Shown piece after piece: positions 24,652 to 33,822 of a stretch of 64,000 nucleotides of DNA. How positions within the stretch are numbered: the first letter of the stretch is position 1; every line of letters starts with the position of its first letter. Below the pieces are notes generated by a model. That model worked only from the letters and a program-made list of their open reading frames with translations. It was not told the DNA's origin and made no database searches. The stretch comes from Lentzea nigeriaca (lineage in GTDB: Bacteria > Actinomycetota > Actinomycetes > Mycobacteriales > Pseudonocardiaceae): positions 434,001-498,000 of the forward strand of contig NZ_JAFBCX010000001.1 in assembly GCF_016907955.1 (NCBI RefSeq), read 5' to 3'. A program made the position numbers and the translations under genes.

Positions 24652-25868
24652 AGCGACCTCCACGTCACGGGCAGCTCGGCGACACCACCGGTGAGCGTCG
24701 TGCGCACCCGCAGCTCGTCGAGGTCCTTCGCGAGCCGCAGGCCGGGCAGCCGGTGGGCCAGGGCCGCGAACACGACCCGCAGCTCGGTGCGGGCCAGCGA
24801 GGCGCCGATGCAGAAGTGGGCGCCGTGGCCGAACCCGAGGTGTGTCCTTTCCGGACGGTCGGGGTTGAACGCCTCGGGGTCGGAGTACACCTCGGCGTCG
24901 CGGTTGGCGGCGTTGACGGACAGGACCAGCGCGTCGCCGCGCCGGATGTCCACGCCCGCGATGGAGACGTCCTCGCGGGCGTAGCGCAGCAGGCCGAGGT
25001 CGCCGGGCGCGCCGAGCCGCATGATCTCCTCGACCACCGCGTCGACGCGACCGTCCGGATCGGCGACCAGGGCTTCCCAGCGGGACCGCTCGGTGAGCAG
25101 GAACAGCACGCCGAGGCCGATGCGGTTGACCGTGGTCTCGTGGCCGGCGAACAGCAGGCCGACGCAGAGCCGCACCATCTCGGCGTAGTCGTACGTCGGG
25201 TCCTCGCTCTGGGCGCGGATGAGGTCGGAGATCACGTCCTCGCCGAGCTGCGGGCGCTTGGTCTCGACGAGCCCGATCATGTAGCGGAGGAACTCCTCGC
25301 GGGCCTGGTGCGCCTCCTCGCCGATGGTCGTGTTGGCCATGCGCTCGGACAGCCTGCCGAAGAGCTCGTGATCGGACTCCGGCACACCGAGCAGCAGGCA
25401 GATCATCGCGACGGGCAACGGGTAGGCGAGCGTGGAGTGCAGGTCGGCGACACCGTCGGGGGACGCGTCGTGCTCGGCGACCAACCGGTCGAGGTAGCCC
25501 TCGACCAACCGTCCCATGTGGTCGGACAGCATCCGCATCCGCTTGGCGGAGAACGCGGGCGTGAGCAGGCGCCGCATGCGCGCGTGGTCGGCCTCCTCGG
25601 TCTCGAACTCGCCGGTCGGACCGTCCAGCACGGCGGCGGTCGTGATGCGCGAGGCGCGTTCGGGTTCGTGGTGGGAACGGCCGAAGCGCTTGTCGCCCAG
25701 CAGGAGGCGGACCTCCTCGTGCCGGGTCACGAGCCAGGCGGGGTCGCCCGCCGGCGTGGTGACGGGGGTGATCGGCGCTTCGCGGCGCAGGACTTCGTAG
25801 AGCGGGGCGAGCTCCAGGACGTTCGGCCTGGGCAGCGGCAGCTGGAGTCGTTCGGTGGCAGTGCTCAT
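24648..25868 (-). CDS. Cytochrome P450 (CYP)
   Basis: This 406-residue soluble P450 has the I-helix oxygen-binding motif LLFAGHETTVN, the EIMR form of ExxR, and the heme loop FGHGAHFCIGASLAR with the Cys ligand. Substrate is unknown. It forms an operon with the ferredoxin and is divergent from a TetR gene, with a palindromic operator in between; loss of repression by a small ligand, perhaps the substrate, is likely. I start at ATG 25868 (MSTATERL); the frame extends 12 codons upstream over the operator. Confidence 0.93.
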   Translation of the reverse strand: MSTATERLQLPLPRPNVLELAPLYEVLRREAPITPVTTPAGDPAWLVTRHEEVRLLLGDKRFGRSHHEPERASRITTAAVLDGPTGEFETEEADHARMRRLLTPAFSAKRMRMLSDHMGRLVEGYLDRLVAEHDASPDGVADLHSTLAYPLPVAMICLLLGVPESDHELFGRLSERMANTTIGEEAHQAREEFLRYMIGLVETKRPQLGEDVISDLIRAQSEDPTYDYAEMVRLCVGLLFAGHETTVNRIGLGVLFLLTERSRWEALVADPDGRVDAVVEEIMRLGAPGDLGLLRYAREDVSIAGVDIRRGDALVLSVNAANRDAEVYSDPEAFNPDRPERTHLGFGHGAHFCIGASLARTELRVVFAALAHRLPGLRLAKDLDELRVRTTLTGGVAELPVTWRSL

Positions 25869-25884
25869 GGCTCGACCGTAGCGA

Positions 25885-25907
25885 TTAATGGCACTCTCTG
25901 CCACTAA
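25885..25907. promoter_or_regulatory. TetR operator between P450 and tetR
   Basis: TTAATGGCA (25885-25893) and TGCCACTAA (25899-25907) form an inverted repeat with 8 of 9 pairs around CTCTC. It covers the start regions of both divergent genes, so the TetR protein probably controls itself and the P450 operon. Confidence 0.65.
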
Positions 25908-25941
25908 ATGACCCGGCTGGGTGACGTGATTGAATCGCCCG

Positions 25942-26592
25942 ATGACGGACGTTGTGTCAGAAAAGCCCCGCCGCGGCCGGCCGCCGGTGAGCGCCGAGCA
26001 ACGTCAGCAGCAGCGCCTGGACATCTCCCGCCACGCGGTGCGGCTCTTCGCCGAACAGGGCGTCGCGGCCACCTCCGGTGAGCAGATCGCCCAGGCCGCC
26101 GGCGTCTCCGAGCGCACGTTCTGGCGCTACTTCCCGCAGAAGGAGAGCTGCGTCGAGCCGCTGCTCACCAAGATGATCGACGCCTTCTGCGCGGTGCTGC
26201 GCGCCTGGCCGCCCGAGCTCGAGCTTATCGACCACCTGCGCGCGACGTACTCACCGGTGCCGGACACGTCCTCGGACGAGGATGTCGAGTCCGTCCTCGA
26301 AGTCGTGCGGATGACCCACCAGGAACCGGCGTTGCGCGCCGCCTACCTCGTGCTCCGCGAACGGGCGGAGGACGCATTGGCGGACGTGCTGGCGAAACGG
26401 CTGGACCTGCCGCTCACGGCCGTCGAGGTGAAGATCCAGGCCGCCGCGATGAGCGCCGTGCTCAAGGTGGCCACCGACGACGTCGCCCACGCCTCGGTCG
26501 AGGGCGTCACGACGGAGGCCCTGGAGGGACACCGGGAGCAGATGGCGAGCGCGGTCAGCCGGGTGTTGCGCGGCCTGTCGCAGCTGCGGTGA
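25942..26592 (+). CDS. TetR-family regulator of the P450 operon
   Basis: This protein of about 216 residues has the TetR helix-turn-helix near its N-terminus (LDISRHAVRLFAEQGVAATS followed by IAQAAGVSERTFWRYFPQKE) and a helical ligand domain. An Arg/Pro stretch (KPRRGRPPVSAEQR) precedes it. Start ATG 25942 is preferred over TTG 25930 because the operator lies just upstream. Divergent placement and the palindrome at 25885-25907 support autoregulation and control of the P450-ferredoxin pair. Confidence 0.88.
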   Translation: MTDVVSEKPRRGRPPVSAEQRQQQRLDISRHAVRLFAEQGVAATSGEQIAQAAGVSERTFWRYFPQKESCVEPLLTKMIDAFCAVLRAWPPELELIDHLRATYSPVPDTSSDEDVESVLEVVRMTHQEPALRAAYLVLRERAEDALADVLAKRLDLPLTAVEVKIQAAAMSAVLKVATDDVAHASVEGVTTEALEGHREQMASAVSRVLRGLSQLR

Positions 26593-26910
26593 TCAGGCGG
26601 GGTTCCAGTTCGCGAACGCCCACACGAACACGACCACCAGGACGATCACGACCACCAGACCGGCGGCACCCGCCCAGGCCAGTCCCGCGCCCAGCGACCG
26701 CCACGGACGCGGCGTGGCGGCCCTGACCACCACGCCGGCCAGCGCCGAACCGAAGGTGATCCAGAGGAACGTGTAGGCGTACTCGCCGCCCCGCCAGCCG
26801 AGCGGCCGCATGAGGTCGTTCAGGAAGGCGAACACGGTCAGCACGAGCAACGCCACCGGGACGGCGAAACCGGCCAGTGCGGCGACCCGGCCGCGGTCGA
26901 GTTCGGTCAT
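26593..26910 (-). CDS. Small membrane protein
   Basis: This 105-residue protein has three hydrophobic helices (VAALAGFAVPVALLVLTVFA, a middle one around FLWITFGSALAGVV, and AAGLVVVIVLVVVFVWAF). I do not recognise a family. It is convergent with the TetR gene, with the two stops adjacent. Start ATG 26910; the frame continues upstream to 26976 but without a ribosome site. Confidence 0.6.
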   Translation of the reverse strand: MTELDRGRVAALAGFAVPVALLVLTVFAFLNDLMRPLGWRGGEYAYTFLWITFGSALAGVVVRAATPRPWRSLGAGLAWAGAAGLVVVIVLVVVFVWAFANWNPA

Positions 26911-27106
26911 GCTTCGAGCTTGCGCGCAGCCCGACGGCTCCGGCATCAGTACAACTACGCAGGCTCGGCCTCGCACCGTGGCCCGATGCCACCGCTTCCG
27001 GAGGGTTACCGCACTTGCGCCTGCCGAAGTAGCCGCGGCGAACGCGTATCAGGAGCCTCTCCGCACGCCCCTCTGCAGGTTGAGTGCAATTCGCAGCGGG
27101 GTAGGG

Positions 27107-28084
27107 GTGGTCCGGTTGAGCGAGAAGTCGGTGGACCTCGTGCTGGAAGGCGGGGGAGTGAAGGGCATCGCGCTGCTCGGCGCGGTGCTGGTGCTGGCCG
27201 ATGCGGGCTGTCGGTTCCAGCGGATCGCCGGGACGAGCGCGGGCGCGATAGTGGCGGCATTGGTTGCCGCCTACCAGAAAGAGGGGAAGAACCTGGCGGA
27301 GCTCGCCGACGTCATGCGCGACGTGGACTACCGCCGGTTCGCGGACGAGCCCTGGCCGCAGCGGGTGACCGGTGTGGCAGGCGATGCCCTGGCCGCCTTC
27401 GTGCACGGCGGATCACACGGCGGTGACTACCTCGTGGAGTGGTTGACGCCGTTGCTCGAGGGCGTCGGCGTGCGCACGTTCGCCGATCTGCGCTGCCCCG
27501 ACGAAGGTGGTTCGCTGCAGGACCACCAGAAGTACTCGCTCGTGGTGCACGCAAGTGACCTCTCGCGCCGCGCTCTCGTACGCCTTCCTTGGGACTACGC
27601 GCTGTACGACCTGAACGCGGACGACCAGAGCGTCGTGGACGCGGTGCGCGCTTCGATGGCGATCCCGTTCTACTTCCGGCCGGTCCACGTCGCGACGCGG
27701 CGGGGAACCTGCACGTGGGTCGACGGAGGTCTGCTCGCCAACTTCCCGATCACGGTGTTCGACCGCACCGACGGCGCGGCCCCCAGGTGGCCCACCTGGG
27801 GCGTCAAGCTCTCCGGCCGCCCGGTGGCCGGTCAGGACCGGCCCGTCCGCACGGTGCCGGGCATCGCGGTCAACTGCCTGCGGACGCTGACCGGTGACTG
27901 GAACCAGTACCGGCTCGACAGCGAGGGCGTCGGCCGCCGGACGATGTTCGTGGACACGATGAACGTCTCGGCCACCGACTTCGGCATCTCCCGCGCCGAG
28001 CAGGAGAAGCTGTTCGAGAACGGGCGGCAGGCAGCCCGCGAGTTCCTGGACGTCCAGTCCTCCGCCCGACGGCTCGCGGGGTGA
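27107..28084 (+). CDS. Patatin-like phospholipase
   Basis: This 325-residue protein has the oxyanion Gly-loop LVLEGGGVKGIALLGA, the nucleophile motif AGTSAGAIVA (GxSxG) and the dyad Asp in TWVDGGLLANFP. It should be a Ser/Asp-dyad lipid acyl hydrolase. A bacterial DUF3376-like or cell-lipid role is possible; no secretion signal is visible. Start GTG 27107 follows a G-rich ribosome site (GCGGGGTAGGG). It overlaps the next membrane protein gene by 4 bp (GTGA). Confidence 0.88.
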   Translation: MVRLSEKSVDLVLEGGGVKGIALLGAVLVLADAGCRFQRIAGTSAGAIVAALVAAYQKEGKNLAELADVMRDVDYRRFADEPWPQRVTGVAGDALAAFVHGGSHGGDYLVEWLTPLLEGVGVRTFADLRCPDEGGSLQDHQKYSLVVHASDLSRRALVRLPWDYALYDLNADDQSVVDAVRASMAIPFYFRPVHVATRRGTCTWVDGGLLANFPITVFDRTDGAAPRWPTWGVKLSGRPVAGQDRPVRTVPGIAVNCLRTLTGDWNQYRLDSEGVGRRTMFVDTMNVSATDFGISRAEQEKLFENGRQAAREFLDVQSSARRLAG

Positions 28085-28557
28085 TCGACGTGAACGGATC
28101 CGCTGTCGCCGGGGACGTCTTCTCCTCGCGGGACGAACGGGGTGGTTTCCGGACACACGCGGCGCTTCTGCTCGTCGTGGTCAACATCGGGCTGCTCGTG
28201 GCGGGTGTGGCTTCGTCGTTCTGGTTCTTCGGCGCGAGCATCGGAGTCGCCGGACTCGCGGTCGCGTTGCCTGCCACCAGCCTGTGTACGTTCATCGTGC
28301 TCTTCACCGACCACAAGGACATCAGAACCGCGGTCATGGGCGCGTTCACCGTGCTGTACCTGGGTTTCGTCTCGGCGACCTTCAACACCGAGTTCATCAC
28401 GATGATGAACGACCAGAACGGCTTCGGCCGGCACGTCTACGACAGCTTCAACACGTTCATGCTGGTGATGCTCGGGTTCTACTTCGGTGGCAAGGCAGTC
28501 GAACGGGTCATGACCAAACGGCCTGCCGGCAAGTCCAACGATCAGACTGCGGACTGA
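28081..28557 (+). CDS. Membrane protein of unknown function
   Basis: This 158-residue protein has four predicted membrane helices (AALLLVVVNIGLLVAGV; ASIGVAGLAVALPATSL; TAVMGAFTVLYLGFVSA; FNTFMLVMLGFYFGG) and short charged ends. It is coupled to the patatin gene by GTGA, so the two may act together at the membrane. I do not recognise the family. Its end overlaps the convergent SRPBCC gene by 16 bp. Confidence 0.7.
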   Translation: MIDVNGSAVAGDVFSSRDERGGFRTHAALLLVVVNIGLLVAGVASSFWFFGASIGVAGLAVALPATSLCTFIVLFTDHKDIRTAVMGAFTVLYLGFVSATFNTEFITMMNDQNGFGRHVYDSFNTFMLVMLGFYFGGKAVERVMTKRPAGKSNDQTAD

Positions 28558-29006
28558 CCGAGTCGGATGATGTGCACACGGTCGCGCAGGGCGTGTGCGA
28601 CGGAGTCGAAACCCTTCTTCACGTACTCGCCCTGGGCCGCGAACACGGCCTCGGCGTACTTGCCCGTGAACGTCTCGAACGTGTGGTAGCCGCACCGCTG
28701 GGGCCCGAGCGGCGTGATCACCTGGTCACGCGTGCCGAGCAGCCCCGGGAACGTGTCGCCGGTGTCGTAGCGCAGCAGGCGCGGCGCGTCGACGACGCGG
28801 ATGTACTCGCGGCTGACCCACGTGCCCTCGCTCCCGTCCGGCATGGGCAGTGTGAGGTCGATCGGCGAGCCGACGGCCAACGTGGTGTCCACGGCCATGG
28901 TGTACGGATTCCACTGTGGATAGTTCGGGTAGTCGATCAGCACGCTCCACACGAACTCGGCGGGCGCGTCGATCTCCACGGTCACCGATGTGATGAGACA
29001 GCTCAT
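28542..29006 (-). CDS. SRPBCC (START-like) domain protein
   Basis: This 154-residue protein has the SRPBCC pattern: VTVEIDAPAEFVWSVLIDYP, NYPQWNPYT and a C-terminal helix. These proteins bind hydrophobic ligands or act as cyclases/aromatases. It is the last gene of the minus-strand block SRPBCC-SDR-sulfotransferase-DUF1214 and overlaps the SDR stop as ATGA, so I infer a role on the same lipid-like substrate. Confidence 0.85.
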   Translation of the reverse strand: MSCLITSVTVEIDAPAEFVWSVLIDYPNYPQWNPYTMAVDTTLAVGSPIDLTLPMPDGSEGTWVSREYIRVVDAPRLLRYDTGDTFPGLLGTRDQVITPLGPQRCGYHTFETFTGKYAEAVFAAQGEYVKKGFDSVAHALRDRVHIIRLGQSAV

Positions 29007-29785
29007 GCCGGCATGTACTCCCCACCGTTGACGTCGAGCACCGCACCGGTCACCTCGGAAGCCAAGCGGGACAACAGGAACAGCACCGCCCCGGCGCACG
29101 CCTCGTCGGTCGGGATGCGGCCGAGCGGGTTGCGCGCGGCGATCTCGTCGTAGACGTCCTGCTCGCTCACCCCGCGCGCGTCCGCGGTGAACTCGAGGTA
29201 GAACCGCACCCCCGGTCCGTCCAGCCAGCCCATGATCGCCTGGTTGGCACGGATGCCGTGCTCGCCGAGTTCCAAGGCGAGGAACCGGGTCGCTGTGGCC
29301 ATCGCTGCCTTCGCCACCGCGTACCCGGCCTCGCCCCGCATCGGCTTGCGGGCCGCCATGGTGCCGATGTTGACGATCGAGCCACCCCCCGCGGCCTGCA
29401 TGCGCGGCACGACTTCGCGGGTCACGTTCAACGCGCCGAACAGGATGATGTCCATCGACCTGCGGATCGCCTTCTCCGGCGTCTCCAGCAGGTCGAAGAA
29501 ACCGGGGTGGCCGAACGCCGAGTTGACCAGGCCGGTGATCTTCCCGAACTTCTCGACCGCGGTCGAGACCAGGTTCGCGACCTCCTCCGGCCTGCGGACG
29601 TCGCACTGCACACCGACGGCCTCGCCACCTGCCGCCGCGACGTCCTTCTCCACCTGCTTCATCACGTCGGCGGACCGGGCGGCCATCACGACCTTCGCGC
29701 CCTCGGCGGCGGCGCGGACGGCGAGCTTCGAGCCCAGGCCGGGGCCGACGCCGGTGATCAGCACGACCTCGTCTTGCAGCATCAC
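29003..29785 (-). CDS. Short-chain dehydrogenase/reductase
   Basis: This 260-residue SDR has the nucleotide loop TGVGPGLG, the NNAG-equivalent NSAFG, and the catalytic YAVAK; the usual Ser position reads NIGTMAAR, with Thr as the nearest hydroxyl. It begins MMLQDEVVLITG at 29785 and ends in the family tail GAVLDVNGGEYMPA. It overlaps its neighbours on both sides by 4 bp. I infer oxidation or reduction of a hydroxyl/keto group on the substrate of the sulfotransferase operon. Confidence 0.88.
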   Translation of the reverse strand: MMLQDEVVLITGVGPGLGSKLAVRAAAEGAKVVMAARSADVMKQVEKDVAAAGGEAVGVQCDVRRPEEVANLVSTAVEKFGKITGLVNSAFGHPGFFDLLETPEKAIRRSMDIILFGALNVTREVVPRMQAAGGGSIVNIGTMAARKPMRGEAGYAVAKAAMATATRFLALELGEHGIRANQAIMGWLDGPGVRFYLEFTADARGVSEQDVYDEIAARNPLGRIPTDEACAGAVLFLLSRLASEVTGAVLDVNGGEYMPA

Positions 29786-30930
29786 AGGTAGACCTCCGAG
29801 TAGAAGGTGAAGTCGCGGCGCAGCTGGTCATCGGACAGCCCGAAGTCCCCGGGCGTGTAGGAGTGCGAGCCGTGTCGTTCGGTGCGGTTCTGCGCCAGGT
29901 AGGTCTCGAACGCCGCGCCGTCGGCGGGACCGGCGGGCAGGCCCAGCGCGTCGAGCACCCGGCGGGCGACCTCCACGGGTCTGCTGACGGTGTCGGCGAA
30001 CCGCACGTCCACGAACCGATCGGGACGGGCCTCCCGTGCGGAGGTGAAGTCCTGCAACGTCCTGGCGAACCGGCGCGACCAGTACCGTCCAATGCGGACC
30101 GGATCGACGCTGTCGCTGTACTGCGACGACATCGCGCGGACCATCGAGGCGTACGACGGCACGGCGTTGACGGGCGAGCGGTGCGTCATCACGATCTTGC
30201 AGTCGGCGAACGTGTCGAACACGGTGCCGACCGCGGTGAGGTGGTGCGGTGACTTGAGCACCCAGGGCCGGTCGCGGCCGGGGTTCTGCCACTGCAACAC
30301 CTGCAGCCACTCGCGCAGCTCGGCATAGGCCTTCGACTGGTCGGCGGAGCGCAGCCAGTCGCCGTACGTCGGCACCCAGTAGAACGAGTCGTAGCTCATC
30401 GACACGAACGTCCGGTCGAGCAGGAGCACGTCCTCCTCCGGCCCGTCCCACACGACCGTGTGCAGGTCGCCGAAGTCGGGGGTGAGCTGTGCGAACATCT
30501 CCATGCGCTCCTGGGCGCGGCGTTTGCGCACCGCCGCGTCCTGACCCTCGCCGGGGAACGGGATCGGGTAGGCGACCTCCCACGACAGTGTCGACGTGAC
30601 CTGGGGCGACGCGGACAACAACCGGTGCAGCAGCGTCGATCCGGTGCGCGGCAGACCGCAGATCTCCGCGGCCACGCGCACTTCCTCCTCCAGCACGGCC
30701 GGGTGTTCCCGTTGCAGAGCGCGGAGGCGCAACCGGTCGGCGAGCAACGCGGTCAGCCGGTGCCTGGTCAGCTCGAAGCCCAGCGGTGACAGCGCGGCCT
30801 CGGTGTTGAGGCTCGTCACGAGAACGTCGAGCGGCTCCCGGAACCAGTCGTCGCCGAAGTCGGAGAGTCCCGTCTTCGCGCAGGCCTTCTCCATCAGCTC
30901 CGGCACGTTCAGCGCGGTCGTCACCGTCAT
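29782..30930 (-). CDS. Sulfotransferase family protein
   Basis: This 382-residue protein has the 5'-PSB loop GLPRTGSTLLHRLL (PAPS phosphosulfate binding, about residues 92-105) and the 3'-PB region KIVMTHRSPVNAVPS. It should move a sulfo group from PAPS to a hydroxyl. The actinobacterial lipid/steroid type of about 380 residues fits. It follows the DUF1214 gene with an ATGA overlap, and CysD/CysNC, which make PAPS, are encoded just upstream. Start ATG 30930 has GGAG close by. Confidence 0.88.
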   Translation of the reverse strand: MTVTTALNVPELMEKACAKTGLSDFGDDWFREPLDVLVTSLNTEAALSPLGFELTRHRLTALLADRLRLRALQREHPAVLEEEVRVAAEICGLPRTGSTLLHRLLSASPQVTSTLSWEVAYPIPFPGEGQDAAVRKRRAQERMEMFAQLTPDFGDLHTVVWDGPEEDVLLLDRTFVSMSYDSFYWVPTYGDWLRSADQSKAYAELREWLQVLQWQNPGRDRPWVLKSPHHLTAVGTVFDTFADCKIVMTHRSPVNAVPSYASMVRAMSSQYSDSVDPVRIGRYWSRRFARTLQDFTSAREARPDRFVDVRFADTVSRPVEVARRVLDALGLPAGPADGAAFETYLAQNRTERHGSHSYTPGDFGLSDDQLRRDFTFYSEVYL

Positions 30931-31982
30931 CGCATCTCCTCCAGGGAAACCACGCGGCACTTGGGAATCGGGTGCTCGGTCGCGCCGAGCCAGCGCAGCA
31001 ACGCGGTGCCCGAGCCGTGCCCGCAGGTGTCGATCCAGTTCGCGACGCCCGGATCCCGTTCCGCGACCACGATCGTGAGCCGGCCGTCGGAGTCCAGGAC
31101 GGCGGTGTGCTTGTTCACGGTGATTTTCTTGTGACTGTGGTCGAGCGACTCCATCCACCAGTTGTCGAGCTGGAAGTTCCAGTACGGGCAGTCCGGCACG
31201 TCGGTCTCGATCACCCACGCCTCGCCCGGCCGCAGCGACCAGTACCCGTGCAGGTAGAAGATCTCCGGGTCGCCGCCCGCGCGCTGGAACATCTCCTGGC
31301 CGAAGTCGGGGAGCTCGTTGGGGCGCGCCATGAACGTCCGCGTCCAGTGCGCGAACGTCGCCGCGGTGCCGTGCACCGACAACGCCGCCCGTTGCAGCGC
31401 TTTGGCCAGGAACTCAGGGGTGAGCTCAGCGGGTTCGGCGGGGCCGCCGATCTGCTCGATGTGCCACTCGCCGGGCACTTCGGCGGTGCGGTCGAGGTAC
31501 GTCTGGCGCACCACCAGGCCGGTCGAGTCGGGAGCGAGCGGAAGCCAGTTGGTGCCTTGGCGTTCCGCGCTCGCGATGATCTCCACCGTGCCGTCCGGCG
31601 CGATCACCAGGTCGCCGTCGGACAGCTCGCCGGTCGACGCCATCGTGCCGTCCTTGGCGTACCGGTTGGCCTTGGAGCCGATGCTGAAGTACGCGATGCT
31701 GCCGCGCGTCCCGGTGATCCGGTAGGTCCTGTCGCCGCGGATGTTCGCCGAGAGGTACACGTTGTCCGGGTTGTCCGCGCCGATCTTCACCAGGTCGAGC
31801 TGGTGGAAGCGCGGGAAGTCGGGATCGGCGTTGTCCAGACAGGAGTACAGCATCTCGCGGGTCAGCCGGGCGAGGTAGCGGTAGCCCTCCGCGCGGTCCA
31901 GCGGGGTGTCGGGACCGGAGGAGATCACCTCACCGGCCTTCTCGAGCGCCCGGCAGAACTGCGACCACGCCTGATCCGGCAC
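30927..31982 (-). CDS. DUF1214 domain protein
   Basis: This 351-residue protein matches the DUF1214/DUF1254 type: a helical N-terminal half and a beta-rich C-terminal half with YWNFQLDNWWMESLDHSH and LTIVVAERDPGVANWIDT. In mycobacteria and related genera such genes sit in lipid or steroid operons next to sulfotransferases and SDRs. No catalytic role is established. It is the first gene after a KstR-type palindrome at 31999-32012. Confidence 0.85.
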   Translation of the reverse strand: MPDQAWSQFCRALEKAGEVISSGPDTPLDRAEGYRYLARLTREMLYSCLDNADPDFPRFHQLDLVKIGADNPDNVYLSANIRGDRTYRITGTRGSIAYFSIGSKANRYAKDGTMASTGELSDGDLVIAPDGTVEIIASAERQGTNWLPLAPDSTGLVVRQTYLDRTAEVPGEWHIEQIGGPAEPAELTPEFLAKALQRAALSVHGTAATFAHWTRTFMARPNELPDFGQEMFQRAGGDPEIFYLHGYWSLRPGEAWVIETDVPDCPYWNFQLDNWWMESLDHSHKKITVNKHTAVLDSDGRLTIVVAERDPGVANWIDTCGHGSGTALLRWLGATEHPIPKCRVVSLEEMR

Positions 31983-31998
31983 GGAACCCTCCCGAATT

Positions 31999-32012
31999 TA
32001 GAACGTGTTCTA
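31999..32012. promoter_or_regulatory. KstR-type palindrome upstream of the DUF1214 operon
   Basis: TAGAAC-GT-GTTCTA is a perfect inverted repeat that fits the TnnAACnnGTTnnA motif of KstR-like TetR repressors of steroid catabolism. It lies 17 bp upstream of the DUF1214 start, in the right place to block transcription. No kstR gene is in the window. Confidence 0.6.
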
Positions 32013-32033
32013 GCTGAACATACCCGATTCTGG

Positions 32034-32043
32034 ACAACGTTCA
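32034..32043. promoter_or_regulatory. Half-site of the divergent TetR operator
   Basis: ACAACGTTCA here is identical to the core of both arms of the 34733-34765 operator. It overlaps the end of cysNC, about 20 bp upstream of the KstR-type palindrome, so one TetR could influence both transcription units. Confidence 0.35.
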
Positions 32044-33822
32044 ACAGACTCCGAGCGCACGCAGCCGTGCCACCACGACCTCGGCGGCCTGCTCGGGGCT
32101 CAACGCCGTGGTGTCGAGCCGGACCTCGGGGTTCTCCGGTGGTTCGTAGGGCGAGTCGATGCCGGTGAAGTTCGCCAGCTCACCCCGCCGGGCACGGGCG
32201 TAGAGGCCCTTGGGGTCGCGCCGCTCGGCGACCTCCAGCGGCGTGTCCACGAAGACCTCGCAGAACTCGTTCTCGCCGACGAGCTCCCTGGCGAGCGTCC
32301 GCTCGGCGCGGAACGGCGAGATGAACGAGACCAGCACGATCAGGCCGGCGTCGACCATCAGCGCGGCCACCTCGGCGATGCGCCTGATGTTCTCGACGCG
32401 GTCGGCGTCGCTGAACCCGAGGTCGGAGTTCAGCCCGTGCCGCACGTTGTCGCCGTCCAGCAGGAACGTGTGCCTGCCGTCGGCGTGCAGGGCCTTCTCG
32501 ACCAGGTCGGCGATCGTGGACTTGCCCGCCCCGGACAGCCCGGTCAGCCACACCACGCACGGCCGGTGCCCGTTGCGTGCGATCCGCGCCTGCTTGTCCA
32601 CGGTCAGCGTCTGCCAGCGCAGGTTCGCCGACCGCAACGCGCAGTCGATCATCCCCGCGCCGACCGTGGCGTTGGTCAGCCGGTCGAGCACCACGAACGA
32701 GCCGAGATCGCGGTTGGTGCGGTAGCTCTCGAACGGCACGGGCGTGTCGAAGTGCACGCTGTCGACGCCGATCTCGTTGAGCTGCAACGCCTTCGTGGCG
32801 GTGAACCCGACGGTCCTGGCGCCGATCTTGGCCAGGTACTGCCTGCCGGGCAACAGGCCGTTCTCGTTCAGCCACACCAGGTGCGCCTGGAACGCGTCCG
32901 CCACACCCGGTGGATCAGCCGCGAACGCCAGCACGTCACCGCGGCTCGCGTCCACATCGTCCGCGAGCACGACCGTGACCGACGATCCCGTTGGCGCTTC
33001 CAGGAGATCGCCGTCCATCGTGACGATCCGATCCACAGTGGACTTGCGTCCTCCCGGCAACACCCGGACCTCGTCACCCTGGCGCAGGGTTCCGCGCAGC
33101 ACCCGCCCGGAGAAGCCGCGGAACGTGGCGTCCGGCCGGTTGACCCACTGCACGAGGAACCGGGACGGGCCGTCCTCCTCGGCGTCGACGACGACCGTCT
33201 CCAGCCACTGCAGCAGCGTTTTCCCGTCGTACCACGGAGTCAGCTCGCTGTGGCCGACCACGTTGACGCCCTCGGTCGCCGACATCGGCACGCACGTGAT
33301 CTCCGCGAAGCCCAGGTCGGCGGCGAACTCCGTGAACTCGAAGCAGACCCTTCCGAACGCCTCCCGCGAATAGCCCAGGAGGTCGAGCTTGTTCACGGCC
33401 AGCGCGACGTGCCGAATGCCCAGCAACGACACGATGCGAGCGTGCCGACGAGTTTGGCTGAGCACGCCTTTGCGTGCGTCGAGCAGGATCACCGCGGCAT
33501 CAGCGGTGGACGCCCCGGTGACCATGTTGCGGGTGTACTGCTCGTGCCCCGGAGTGTCTGCGACGATGAACCGCCGCGCCTCCGTGGCGAAGAACCGGTA
33601 GGCGACGTCGATCGTGATGCCCTGCTCGCGTTCCGCCGCCAGCCCGTCCACGAGCAGTGCGAAGTCCAGCTCGCCACCACGCGTGCCGACGCGCTTCGAG
33701 TCGGCCTCCAAAGCTGCCAGGTGGTCGGCGTACAGCAGTTTCGACTCGTACAGCAAGCGTCCGATCAGCGTGCTCTTGCCGTCGTCGACGCTGCCGCACG
33801 TGATGAACCGCAGAAGTTCCAT
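32041..33822 (-). CDS. cysNC: Bifunctional sulfate adenylyltransferase subunit 1 / APS kinase
   Basis: This 593-residue fusion begins with the CysN GTPase: P-loop [27 protein letters not shown] and NKLDLLG. The APS kinase part begins near residue 430 with the P-loop [11 protein letters not shown] and has [10 protein letters not shown]. Together with CysD it turns sulfate and ATP into PAPS. It lies between CysD and a sulfotransferase operon with no PAPS reductase or sulfite reductase nearby, so I infer that it supplies PAPS for sulfation rather than assimilation. The start overlaps the CysD stop (TGATG). Confidence 0.94.
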   Translation of the reverse strand: MELLRFITCGSVDDGKSTLIGRLLYESKLLYADHLAALEADSKRVGTRGGELDFALLVDGLAAEREQGITIDVAYRFFATEARRFIVADTPGHEQYTRNMVTGASTADAAVILLDARKGVLSQTRRHARIVSLLGIRHVALAVNKLDLLGYSREAFGRVCFEFTEFAADLGFAEITCVPMSATEGVNVVGHSELTPWYDGKTLLQWLETVVVDAEEDGPSRFLVQWVNRPDATFRGFSGRVLRGTLRQGDEVRVLPGGRKSTVDRIVTMDGDLLEAPTGSSVTVVLADDVDASRGDVLAFAADPPGVADAFQAHLVWLNENGLLPGRQYLAKIGARTVGFTATKALQLNEIGVDSVHFDTPVPFESYRTNRDLGSFVVLDRLTNATVGAGMIDCALRSANLRWQTLTVDKQARIARNGHRPCVVWLTGLSGAGKSTIADLVEKALHADGRHTFLLDGDNVRHGLNSDLGFSDADRVENIRRIAEVAALMVDAGLIVLVSFISPFRAERTLARELVGENEFCEVFVDTPLEVAERRDPKGLYARARRGELANFTGIDSPYEPPENPEVRLDTTALSPEQAAEVVVARLRALGVC

